Shown piece by piece: positions 15,127 to 23,480 of a stretch of 64,000 nt of DNA. Under the pieces are notes generated by a model, which was not told where the DNA came from, ran no database searches, and was given only the letters and a program-made list of their open reading frames with translations. The stretch lies in the NCBI GenBank assembly GCA_963750995.1, contig CAVVST010000005.1, positions 1,636,378-1,700,377 of the forward strand, in the 5' to 3' direction. The first letter of the stretch is position 1. The number at the start of each line of letters is the position of its first letter. Both the position numbers and the translations under genes were made by a program. The DNA comes from CAVVST01 sp963750995. GTDB lineage: Bacteria > Acidobacteriota > Vicinamibacteria > Vicinamibacterales > UBA2999.

Positions 15127-16029
15127 ATGTCAATTCGCCCTGTAAAGCGCGTAGCGGCGTCGCAGCCCACGCTCGAAGGCGCCGGGGTACACCTCCGCCG
15201 CGCGTTCGGGTTCGGCACGACCAGCGAGTTCGATCCGTTTCTCCTCTTCGACGATTTCCGCAACGAGCGCCCCGAGGATTACCTCGCGGGCTTCCCGTGG
15301 CACCCGCATCGCGGAATTGAAACGATCACCTACGTGCTCGCCGGTACCGTCGATCACGGTGACAGCCTTGGTAACCGGGGCAGCCTTGGTGCCGGCGACG
15401 TGCAGTGGATGACGGCAGGCAGCGGCATCCTTCACCAGGAGATGCCGAAGGGTGATCCGAAGGGCCGCATGCACGGCTTCCAGCTCTGGGCGAACCTGCC
15501 TTCGTCGATGAAGATGACGAAGCCTCGCTACCAGGACGTCACTGCGCGCGACATCCCCGAGATCACCGACGATGACGGCACTCGCGTGCGGGTTGTGTGC
15601 GGAGACTTCTGGGGCAAGCGCGGGCCAGTGGACGGCGTCGCCGCCGATCCGCGGTATCTCGACGTCTTCGTGCCGCCCGGCGTCCGCAAGCGGCTGCAGG
15701 TGGAAATGAACCGCAACGCCTTCGCCTACGTGTTCGACGGATCGGGTACCTTCCGCGACGCCTCGGAGCCGCGCGGCGTTGCGACGGAACAGGTCGGTGA
15801 AGCCGCGCCGCCGGGAGGCGCCGAATCAATCGGCAACCGTTCCCTGGTGGTGTTCGATCGCGGCGACGAGGTCGTGGTGCAGGCCGGCGATCAGGGCATT
15901 CGGTTTCTGCTGGTCTCCGGCCAGCCGATCGAGGAACCCGTTGCCTGGTACGGGCCCATCGTCATGAATACGAAGCAGGAAATCCAGCAGGCGATCCACG
16001 ATCTGCAGGGCGGCACGTTCATCAAGTAG
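15127..16029 (+). CDS. pirin family protein
   Basis: 300 residues. Pirins are bicupin, metal-binding cytoplasmic proteins; some have quercetin 2,3-dioxygenase activity. The N-terminal cupin holds FPWHPHRGIETITYVL with the two His ligands of the family, then GTVDHGDSLGN, and the run GDVQWMTAGSGILHQEMP carrying further His and Glu ligands near residues 95-115. FDPFLLFDDF upstream is also a pirin signature. All four expected metal-ligand positions seem present. The substrate is not predictable. It is followed after 34 bp by an unrelated secreted-protein gene with its own GGAGG. Confidence 0.92.
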   Translation: MSIRPVKRVAASQPTLEGAGVHLRRAFGFGTTSEFDPFLLFDDFRNERPEDYLAGFPWHPHRGIETITYVLAGTVDHGDSLGNRGSLGAGDVQWMTAGSGILHQEMPKGDPKGRMHGFQLWANLPSSMKMTKPRYQDVTARDIPEITDDDGTRVRVVCGDFWGKRGPVDGVAADPRYLDVFVPPGVRKRLQVEMNRNAFAYVFDGSGTFRDASEPRGVATEQVGEAAPPGGAESIGNRSLVVFDRGDEVVVQAGDQGIRFLLVSGQPIEEPVAWYGPIVMNTKQEIQQAIHDLQGGTFIK

Positions 16030-16063
16030 ACTACGGCGCATATTCACCGCCGGAGGAACGAAT

Positions 16064-16828
16064 ATGCACTGCCGCCTGTTGCTCGCCACCACTGCCCTGC
16101 TCGGCATGAACGCGCTCGCGCTCCATGCGCAGGCGCCTGCCGCGGGCGTTCCCGATCTTTCAGGCGCGTGGCGCGGTCAACCCCTCATGAGCGCGAGCAC
16201 GGTCGACCCGGGTGGAAAGCTGCGCGGCAAGGAGCCGGATATTCCGTACCAGGAATCGGCGCGGCAGAAGATGCTCGCCGAGATTCCGCCGACCGGGCCG
16301 TTCGGTGAGCCGGACAAGACCACGGATCCGTGGATTCGCTACTGTGAACCGAACGGTCCCGTGCGTATCTACGCGCACCCCGGCCGGACGTCGTTCGTGC
16401 AGCTGCCAGACCGCGTGCTGATTCTCCACGAAGTCATGCAGCAGTTCCGGATCGTTCGGCTCAACAGCAAGCATCCGCCGCTCGAAGATCTCGACCCGAC
16501 GCCGTGGGGCGACTCGATTGGCTGGTACGAGGACGGCGCACTGGTCGTTGACAGCATCGGCTTCAACGGCCGCGCATGGCTCGATCAGCAGGGGAAGCCG
16601 ACGACCGAAAAACTGCACGTCACCGAGCGGTTCAGGCGTATCGACGCAGACACGCTCGGGTGGGATGTGGTGATCGACGACCCCGGCGCCTATACGAAGC
16701 CGTGGGAACTGAAGCGCCGCTTCCAGCGGTCGAACGTGCCGTTCATGCAGAGCCCGTGGAACTGCTCGGTGCGCGACAACCTCTATTTCACCGAGACACT
16801 GCTCGAGACCGCGGCGCAGGCGAAGTAG
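16064..16828 (+). CDS. exported DLxGxW-family protein 1
   Basis: 254 residues. A signal peptide (about residues 1-24, ending ALHAQ) is followed by PDLSGAW, the first signature of a family with six members in this window. Further shared features are CEPNGPVRIYAHP, FRIVRLNSKHPP, GDSIGWYEDGALVVDSIGF, HVTERFRRID, then VVIDDPGAYTKPWE. The repeated W, G and short beta-like strands suggest a periplasmic beta-barrel or calycin-type fold, but this is inference. Its closest relative here is the 28203-29075 product: both end with SPWNCSVRDN or VPWNCSVRDN followed by YFTETLL. It is convergent with the cytochrome gene, the stops being adjacent (16828/16829). No known function. Confidence 0.7.
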   Translation: MHCRLLLATTALLGMNALALHAQAPAAGVPDLSGAWRGQPLMSASTVDPGGKLRGKEPDIPYQESARQKMLAEIPPTGPFGEPDKTTDPWIRYCEPNGPVRIYAHPGRTSFVQLPDRVLILHEVMQQFRIVRLNSKHPPLEDLDPTPWGDSIGWYEDGALVVDSIGFNGRAWLDQQGKPTTEKLHVTERFRRIDADTLGWDVVIDDPGAYTKPWELKRRFQRSNVPFMQSPWNCSVRDNLYFTETLLETAAQAK

Positions 16829-17968
16829 TCACTGTCGTGCGGGCGCCGCCGGCGGCGCCGGTTGCGCGAAGCGAGCCGCGTCGATCGCGGTATTCGGCTG
16901 CACGTCGGTCAACTCGTAACGACCCTGCCCTGACTGCCACGCCAACGTCCACTTGAACGGCATCTTGACCCCGCCCACGTCCCGGTATTCGTCGTAGTCA
17001 ATCTGTTGCATGTTCCGGCCGAGAAACGCCTCGGTGTAGCGGATCTGGCGGACGAGCAGCCCGGACTCGGCGTCGAAATAGAGCTTCACCGGCAACCCGC
17101 CGGGTGCGTTGCCCTGGATGACATACAGATCCCTGTCGTCGCCAAGCACCGCCGGCACCGAGCCCTGCCAACCGGTGAGGAACTGCTTGATGTTGCCCGG
17201 GAAACCCAGCTGCGCGTCGAGCCGGGCACCATCGAGCTCGCTGCCAGAGAGTTGCCGCAGCGGAATCGGCGTTTCGGCTTCAGGCGTTGACGTCCAGGCA
17301 TTTCGTCCGTCGAAGACCGTGGTGCTGAGGCCGTTGAACGTCCGGATGATTTTCGTGAGCTGGCCGGGTGCCCTGGCGTAAATCTCGAGCGGCACGGTCT
17401 GGGCTTCGGCGTAACCGATGTAGGTGCCTTTCGCGGTCCAACTGGTGAGCCGCGCGAGCCGGTCCGCGCCGCCGACAGCGGCAATGTACTTATCGAGCAC
17501 CTGTTCGGCGGACGGCGAGCCGGGTGCCTGACGCGTGATCGCGGCGGGTTCATCCGTCGTCGGCGTGTTGTAGACGGCATCGAGCTTCCTGATCGTCGCA
17601 GGGACGTTCGACCCGTTGTGGCAGGTCACGCATGTCACGACCTTGCGGCCGCCGAAGTGCGTCTTGTTGATCGTGTTGACCATGACGATCATGGTGCGCG
17701 CCATCAGCTTCTTCGGGTTGTCCTTGGCGTACTCGTCCCACCCGCCGCCCCCTTCGCCGAGGTGGCAATAGGTGCAGTTGACGGCGAGCGCGTTCGAGAT
17801 GAAGCCCATCGAGCCGAGAAACTCGTCGACGGGGACGCCTTTCAGCACCTGGATGTTCTTGAACACCTTCTCGGCCGGGGGCTGCGGCGGAGCCTGGGCC
17901 GCGGTCCACGCCGCGCCCGCGAGGCACAGCGCCGCGGTCACCACGAACACGCGCACTCTACGATTCAT
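16829..17968 (-). CDS. reaction-centre-type c cytochrome with C-terminal outer-membrane-lipoprotein-like domain
   Basis: 379 residues from ATG 17968, which has GGGAG upstream; an in-frame ATG at 17998 is less likely. A signal peptide precedes two CxxCH haem sites, CTYCH near residue 64 and CVTCH near residue 111, in a context (VLKGVPVDEFLGSMGFIS, then KTHFGGRKVVTCVTCHNG) that resembles the photosynthetic reaction centre cytochrome subunit. Only two of that protein's four haems are present. From about residue 150 the sequence becomes a non-haem domain (AVGGADRLARLTSWTAKGTY) like periplasmic lipoprotein-type beta domains in Acidobacteriota. It probably carries electrons in the periplasm; no photosynthesis gene is nearby. 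Divergent from the DUF6152 gene at 18118. Confidence 0.75.
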   Translation of the reverse strand: MNRRVRVFVVTAALCLAGAAWTAAQAPPQPPAEKVFKNIQVLKGVPVDEFLGSMGFISNALAVNCTYCHLGEGGGGWDEYAKDNPKKLMARTMIVMVNTINKTHFGGRKVVTCVTCHNGSNVPATIRKLDAVYNTPTTDEPAAITRQAPGSPSAEQVLDKYIAAVGGADRLARLTSWTAKGTYIGYAEAQTVPLEIYARAPGQLTKIIRTFNGLSTTVFDGRNAWTSTPEAETPIPLRQLSGSELDGARLDAQLGFPGNIKQFLTGWQGSVPAVLGDDRDLYVIQGNAPGGLPVKLYFDAESGLLVRQIRYTEAFLGRNMQQIDYDEYRDVGGVKMPFKWTLAWQSGQGRYELTDVQPNTAIDAARFAQPAPPAAPARQ

Positions 17969-18117
17969 CGTCGCTCCCGGATGGTCAGTGGTCCCCATGG
18001 TCGGCCGGCGTCGCCATTTCCTTGAAAAAACGCGCGTAGTCTACCATCCCGCGGCGGCCCCGCAGTAGAATTGGCCACGAATCGGGGCCGGCCTGGGCCG
18101 CCCTGAAGGAGCACCTC

Positions 18118-18495
18118 ATGAAACAGAGACTCTTCATCCTGGGCTTCACCGTCGCGGCGTTGACTGGTGCGGCGCAGCTTGGCGCCCATCACGGCGGGGC
18201 CGCGTTTGAACAGGGCCAGACCGTGACGTTCACGGGGACGGTCACCGAGATGACATTCACCAATCCGCATGTGCTCGTCTACTGGGACGTCACCAAGGAC
18301 GGCACGACCGAAAAGTGGTCGGGATGGCTCACCGCCCCGACGAAGCTCGCGCGGGCGGGCTGGACGAAGACAACGCTCAAGCCGGGTGACAAGATCGAAG
18401 TCAGCGGGACGCCGCACAAGGGCGGCAGCCACATTCTCCAGATCCGGAAGCTTGTCGCGCCCGACGGCAAAGCGCTTCCCCTGTCCGAGAACTGA
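18118..18495 (+). CDS. DUF6152 family exported protein 1
   Basis: 125 residues. Signal peptide residues 1-23, with predicted cleavage after LGA so that the mature protein begins His24-His25-Gly-Gly. Shared DUF6152 features follow: VTFTGTVTEMTFTNPH, WSGWLTAPTKLARAGW and LKPGDKIEVSG, an OB-like small beta fold. The function of the family is not established. The exposed N-terminal His-His and the conserved PHxxxxxDV could bind a metal such as copper; that is hypothesis. AAGGAG lies upstream. The DLxGxW gene follows after 13 bp, the same pairing as at 30-31 kb and 33 kb. A TAGAAT box is at 18066-18071. Confidence 0.8.
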   Translation: MKQRLFILGFTVAALTGAAQLGAHHGGAAFEQGQTVTFTGTVTEMTFTNPHVLVYWDVTKDGTTEKWSGWLTAPTKLARAGWTKTTLKPGDKIEVSGTPHKGGSHILQIRKLVAPDGKALPLSEN

Positions 18496-18508
18496 GCGGA
18501 GGCCAGAT

Positions 18509-19309
18509 ATGCGGCACACGATGATTCGCTCGGCGGCCATGGGCGCCGTCGCTCTCGCGGTGGCATGGGTAACGTTCGCGCACACGCCCGACCTTGCCGC
18601 GCAGGGCCGCGGGCGCGGAGCCGGTGCCGCACCAGCCGCGGCCCCGGCGTCGAAGCCCGCGCCGATGCGCGATCTCAACGGCGTCTGGATGAAGGGCCGC
18701 ACGCCCCCGGGCATGCCGACATTCGACGGCTCAACCTGGACGCCAGGCACGCCGCCGCCGCTGACCGCGCTCGGCCAGGAAATGCGCGCCAAGAACAAGC
18801 CCAATAACTCGGGCGAGTTCCAGCTTCACGAAACCAACGACCCGGTGCTGACCAAGTGCTATCCCCCGGGCGTGCCGCGCGTCTACTTCCATCCGTACCC
18901 GTTCGAGTTCGTGCAGACGAAGAACGCGGTCCTGCAGGTGTTCGAATACGACCACTTCATGCGCCGCTTCTGGACCGACGGCCGGCCGATCCCGACCGAT
19001 CCCGAACCGCTGTGGATGGGCACGTCAGTCGCCCGCTGGCTGAACGACACCACCCTCGAGGTGGTCACGGTCGGCTTCAACGACAAGACGTGGATCGATC
19101 GCGCCGGCGCGCCGCACAGCGACCAGCTCAAAGTGACCGAGCGCTTCAATCGCGTGGATTTCGATCATCTCCAGATGGACATGATCATCGAGGACACCAA
19201 AACGCTCTCCAAGCCGTGGACGAGCAAGGGCTACTTCGACCTGAGGCCGGATTGGGAGATCGGCGAGATCTCCTGTTCAGGCGATTATCTGGAGTGGCCT
19301 GGGGCCTAG
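18509..19309 (+). CDS. exported DLxGxW-family protein 2
   Basis: 266 residues from ATG 18509 with CGGAGG upstream. A signal peptide (to about residue 31, DLAAQ) leads to a Gly/Ala/Pro linker and RDLNGVWMKG. Conserved further on are YFHPYPFEFVQT, EYDHFMRRFWTDGRPI, SVARWLNDTTLEVVTVGF, DKTWIDRAGAPHSDQLKV, TERFNRVD and MIIEDTKTLSKPW. Lies 13 bp after the DUF6152 gene and must be co-transcribed with it. It belongs to the sub-branch with TDGR, like the 33507-34325 product, whose gene also follows a DUF6152 gene. Function unknown. Confidence 0.7.
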   Translation: MRHTMIRSAAMGAVALAVAWVTFAHTPDLAAQGRGRGAGAAPAAAPASKPAPMRDLNGVWMKGRTPPGMPTFDGSTWTPGTPPPLTALGQEMRAKNKPNNSGEFQLHETNDPVLTKCYPPGVPRVYFHPYPFEFVQTKNAVLQVFEYDHFMRRFWTDGRPIPTDPEPLWMGTSVARWLNDTTLEVVTVGFNDKTWIDRAGAPHSDQLKVTERFNRVDFDHLQMDMIIEDTKTLSKPWTSKGYFDLRPDWEIGEISCSGDYLEWPGA

Positions 19310-19312
19310 ACT

Positions 19313-19400
19313 GGTTGGTTGGCTGTTGGGAGTTGGGGTGTTGGGAGTTGGGAGTTGGGAGTTGGCAACTGCCCAACTCACCAACTCCCAACTCCCAACT
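19313..19400. repeat. TTGGGAG minisatellite with inverted half
   Basis: Tandem GTTGGGAG units on one strand are followed by CCAACTCCCAACTCCCAACT, so the whole can fold into a long hairpin. The element lies between convergent genes and may terminate both. A related element is at 38301-38376. Confidence 0.75.
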
Positions 19401-20409
19401 ATTTCTTTAAGTACCGCTTGATATCCCGGCCGCCGGTCTCGGCCCCGTAAATCGTTCCATCCGCATCCGCCGCAATCCCTTCCGGCCCGCCCGCGGCGGC
19501 CGCGGGATTCGCGCTCACGATCGGCACGAACGCGCGCACCGATCCATCGCGCGCGCTGCCCACGCGCAAGCCGCGCTGGTAGTCCGGATTCCGAGTCGGG
19601 TTCGACTCGGAGTCGGTCACGTAGAGCGTGTCGTTGCGGTCGATGAAGATTCCGCTTGGACGTCCGAACTGGCGCCACTCGGCCAGGAAGGTGCCCTCCT
19701 GATCGAAGATCTGGATCCGGCTGTTGCCGCGGTCGCCGACGAACAGGCGACCTTGGGAGTCGAGCGCGAGCGCGTGCGGCACGTCGAATTCTCCCGGTCC
19801 CGCGCCTTTCCGCCCCCAGCTCTTGATGAACCGGCCGTCCCGCGAGAACTTGACGATCCTCGCGTTCGACTCGCCGCCGTGGCCGTCGGCGACGAAGATA
19901 TCGCCGCTCGCGGCGACGACGACATCGCTCGGTTGGTTGAACGTCGTGGGCGTCGCGCCGGCGACGCCTGCGGTACCGAGTGTCAGCAGCACCTTGCCGT
20001 CGGGACCGAACTTGAACACCTGGTGTCCTTTGCCTTCCGCGCCCTGGCCGTCAGTCACCCACAGGTTGCCGCCCTCGTCGACGTAGATGCCGTGGGGGAA
20101 CACGAACAGCCCGCTGCCGAAGCTGCGCAGGAACTTGCCCGAGGAGTCAAAGGCCAGGATCGGATCTTCGGTGCGGCCGGTGCAGGTGGTGCTCGCGCAC
20201 TTGTCGGCCATCCACACGACGCCGCGCGCGTCCACGTGGACCGCGCTGGTGTTGCCGTACGGCCGGCCGGCCGGCAACTGCCCCCAGCTCTGGCCTGCGG
20301 CGTATGGATTCGGCTGCGAGTTTGGAACCGGGGTGCTCTGACGTGCGGCGACGGTCGCCGTGATCACCATGCCGGCGGCAACGGTGATCACGGCTCGCGC
20401 GTAGGACAT
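19399..20409 (-). CDS. secreted NHL-repeat beta-propeller protein
   Basis: 336 residues. A signal peptide (to about residue 24) is followed by about five to six NHL-type blades, recognisable by phrases such as FVFPHGIYVDEGGNLWVTD, FNQPSDVVVAASGDIFVAD, FDVPHALALDSQGRLFVGD and GRPSGIFIDRNDTLYVTD. Such propellers bind ligands or other proteins in the periplasm. It starts 5 bp after the stop of the TonB-dependent receptor gene and is probably co-transcribed with it, so it may bind the same ligand. Ends with a Lys-rich KRYLKK. Confidence 0.85.
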   Translation of the reverse strand: MSYARAVITVAAGMVITATVAARQSTPVPNSQPNPYAAGQSWGQLPAGRPYGNTSAVHVDARGVVWMADKCASTTCTGRTEDPILAFDSSGKFLRSFGSGLFVFPHGIYVDEGGNLWVTDGQGAEGKGHQVFKFGPDGKVLLTLGTAGVAGATPTTFNQPSDVVVAASGDIFVADGHGGESNARIVKFSRDGRFIKSWGRKGAGPGEFDVPHALALDSQGRLFVGDRGNSRIQIFDQEGTFLAEWRQFGRPSGIFIDRNDTLYVTDSESNPTRNPDYQRGLRVGSARDGSVRAFVPIVSANPAAAAGGPEGIAADADGTIYGAETGGRDIKRYLKK

Positions 20410-20414
20410 TGCTT

Positions 20415-23400
20415 CTAGAAATCCAGCTGCAGGCCGAGCTTCACCAGCCGTCCACCCATGATCTGGAGGACGTTCAAGTAGGTCGGACCGAACTGCCGCT
20501 GCAGGTTGAGCACGTTGCTCGCGTTGAAGAGGTTCGCCACATCGACGTTGCCCCGGATGCGGTAGTTGTCGATCTGGAACGACCGGCTGAATCGCAGGTC
20601 AACCTGCTGCAGGCGTTCCTCGAACATCGAGCCCGGTGGTTCGAGCGGAACCGTGACCGTCGCCGTGCAGGTGGCGGCGACGCCGCACTGGCCGAGGTTG
20701 CGGCCCAGCGACGGCGCGATCTGCGCATTCGTCAGCGTGATGGTCGGCGTGTTCTCCACGCCGCCGAAGTTCTGGTAGATGATGCTCGTCTGCAGCGACC
20801 ACGGCAGCGGATACACCGCCAGGAACTTCACCTGCGTCCCCGAACCCCACGGCGGCTCCGTCTTGCAGAAGTCCGGGCGCGCGCATCCTGCGGCGAGTCG
20901 ATGACGACGCAGTTGTCGTCGACGGTGCGCCCGATGCTCAGACCGCCCGAAACCTGGGCGCCGCCCGGGAACCTGGCGCTCATCGTGGCGTCGACGCCGT
21001 TGTACACCCGCGTGTGGTCGCCGAAGTTCGACTGCTGCGTGACGAGGTTGTCGACCAGCCCGAACTTCGCCGGCTTCAGGTCATAGAGGCCGCAGAGCCG
21101 CTCGCCGCTGTGCGGCAGCCGTGGATCGGTCGGCGCGGTAAAGCAGTACTCGTCGAAATCGCTCGGCCCGATCAGCGTGTTGTCGAAAGGCACCAGCGGG
21201 CGTTGCCGGTCACATTGGTCAGGAACCCGCCGTACCACGTCCGGAAGTAGCCGAGGTTGACGCCAATGCCGGGCCGGAGCTCGTGCTGGACCGACGCCGA
21301 GGCCTGCCAGTTGTAGTCCTGGCGGTTGAAGCCCGAAATCGCGTCCGGCGCGTTCCGCGTGGGAATGATGTTCTGCCCGAACGTGCGGTCCGACCAGGCG
21401 CCGCATTCGCCGTTGGTGTTGGGGTCGAGCAGGTTGCAATCCGGGACGAAGTTGCCGTTGGTGTCGTTCCACGTGCGGTTGGTGCTCGGCGCGATGCCCG
21501 CGGCCGGCGGGTTGGTCGTCGTCGACCGCAGCGCCGGGTTGTAGCGGCCGAGCGACGCCTTGACGCGCGGTCTTGCCGGTGCCGAACAGGTCGTAGCGCG
21601 ACGCCGACCCGCGGGTTGAGGTTCTTCCAGTGCGGCTGGTTCTTTACCGCCGGGAGCACACGCGCACCGACGAAGTATCCCGGCGCCAGGTGGACTTCGG
21701 GCAGCGAGGTGCTCGCGTCGTTGTAGCGTACACCGAGATTCAGCGTCGTCTGCGCGAGCGTCCACTGATCCTGCACGAAGAACGAGAGGTCACGGCCGTC
21801 CTCTTCCCACGCGTACGGGACGGCCCAGATACGGACGTTGGTCGGTACGCCGTTCCGGAACGTGTAGTCGCGCCCCTGGTTGATCTGGTTCGGATCGACG
21901 TTCCGGCTCGCATCGCCGGTGGTGAAGTAGCGCAAGAGGAACCCGGTCTTGAACACGTGTTCGCCGCGTGATGTACGACATCGTGAAACCGGGCTGCGAC
22001 TGCCAGCGCGGCACGTAGATGTACGAGCCGGTGGTGCCGAGATTCAGCGCGCGCGATCCGTACCGGTAATTCGTGCCGACGTCGGTGACCATGGGGTCGA
22101 GGCCGGTGGTGGCCTGCCGCTTCGTCTGCTGGTTCACGGTCAGGAACGCGTAGGTCGTTTCGAACAGCAGGCGATCTGTCGCCGGATATCTCCACGAGAA
22201 GTTCGTGTTGACCTGCGGGTTGTAGCGATGCTGCGCGCTGACCTCGGGCGCCCACGGCACGCCGCCGGTCGGGTTCAGCAGGTTGAAGAAACAGTTGCAG
22301 TTCGGCTGCATCGAGGTCGCGCCGACGATCTTGTGCTTCTGCCCGATCTGCGCGGTGAGGCGCAGGGTGTGGTCCTTGGACCACTGGTCGGTGTGGGCCG
22401 GCTGGCTCGAGGTCGGGCTCGTAGAACAGCGAGCCCTGGCGCTTGTTGTAGTAGTTGCCCTGCTGCAGCTGCTGGTTGTCGCCCGACCGGAACGCCCCGA
22501 AGAACCACACGCGATCGCGCTTGATCGGACCGCCCATCGCGAAGGCGAGGTCGTAGTACTTCTTGAGGCCGCCAATCTGCCTGGCGGTCAGGTTGCGGGC
22601 CACCAGGTCGTCGGAGATGTTGCGCGCTCTCGAAATCGGGACCGCTGACGCTGTACGACATGCCGCCCGAGAACGTGTTCCCGCCGTCGCGCTGGATCAG
22701 GTTCATCTGCATGCCGCCGGTCTCGCGGTCGGCGCCGACGCCGCTCGTTTCGACGACGACTTCCTGGAACGTGAGCTGGTTGTAGATGAACACGCCGTTG
22801 GTCAGCCCGCCCACCGACTGGCTCATGCCGTCGACGATCGGCTCGGCCGATGGCGCGCCGTGGAGGCTGTAGGTGTACTGGCCTGAATCGTTGACGCCGC
22901 CGACGCTGTACTGCTGCGGGGTGGTCAGGGTGGCGCCAGGAATCACCTCCGCCAAGCCGGTGAGGCGGCCCGTTCCGGGAATGCTCTCCAGCGTTTCGCG
23001 CTGGAACTGCGTCTGCTGCCTGGTGCTCTGGGTGTCGACCAGCGGGCGCCTCGCCGGTGACGGTGATCGTCTCCTGCAGCGAGCCGACGGCCATGTCAGC
23101 GTTGACAGTCGCGGTGAAGTTCGCGGGCAGCGTCATGCCATCCCGGACGAACGTGTTGAAGCCGGGCAGCGTGAAGGTGACGGTGTAATCGCCAGGCCGC
23201 AGATCGACCAGGCGATAGAGGCCCTCGGCGTCAGTCACGGCGCTGCGGACTTTCTCGATCAGCGCCGGGCTGGCAGCTTCGACCGTCACGCCCGGAAGGA
23301 CCGCCGCCGGACGTGTCTCTCACTACGCCGGTGATCGTGCTTCCGCTCTGGGCCACTGCCGCAGCCGGTGCGAACAGCAGTCCGGCGGCGACACCAAACG

Positions 23401-23422
23401 CCGCGATGTGACGAAACGTCAT
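20415..23422 (-). pseudogene. Oar-like TonB-dependent receptor broken by about nine frameshifts
   Basis: The pieces read in order as one protein of about 1,000 residues. Signal peptide MTFRHIAAFGVAAGLL; carboxypeptidase-regulatory-like domain (GVVRDTSGG, then LPGVTVEAASPA in a new frame); plug region with ETITVTGEAP and VGGVNDSGQYTYSLHG; then barrel strands to the final LGLQLDF with its C-terminal Phe. Frame changes fall near 23305, 23043, 22630, 22405, 21968, 21592, 21563, 21195 and 20885; most look like one extra base and the last two like one missing base. ATG 23422 has a strong AGGAGG. Such receptors take up bulky ligands across the outer membrane. Protein-level similarity between the shifts is intact, so this is a recent loss or a run of assembly errors. 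Confidence 0.85.
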
Positions 23423-23480
23423 GAATTTCCTCCTGTGGGGTGCGAAACTACACGGCTCGACAGCGAGTGTCAAGGAATCG

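Noticed and set aside
18020..18071. A full promoter (TTGAAA and TAGAAT) before DUF6152 gene 1
   Set aside because: The two boxes are about 40 bp apart, far from the usual 17; only the -10-like box is noted.
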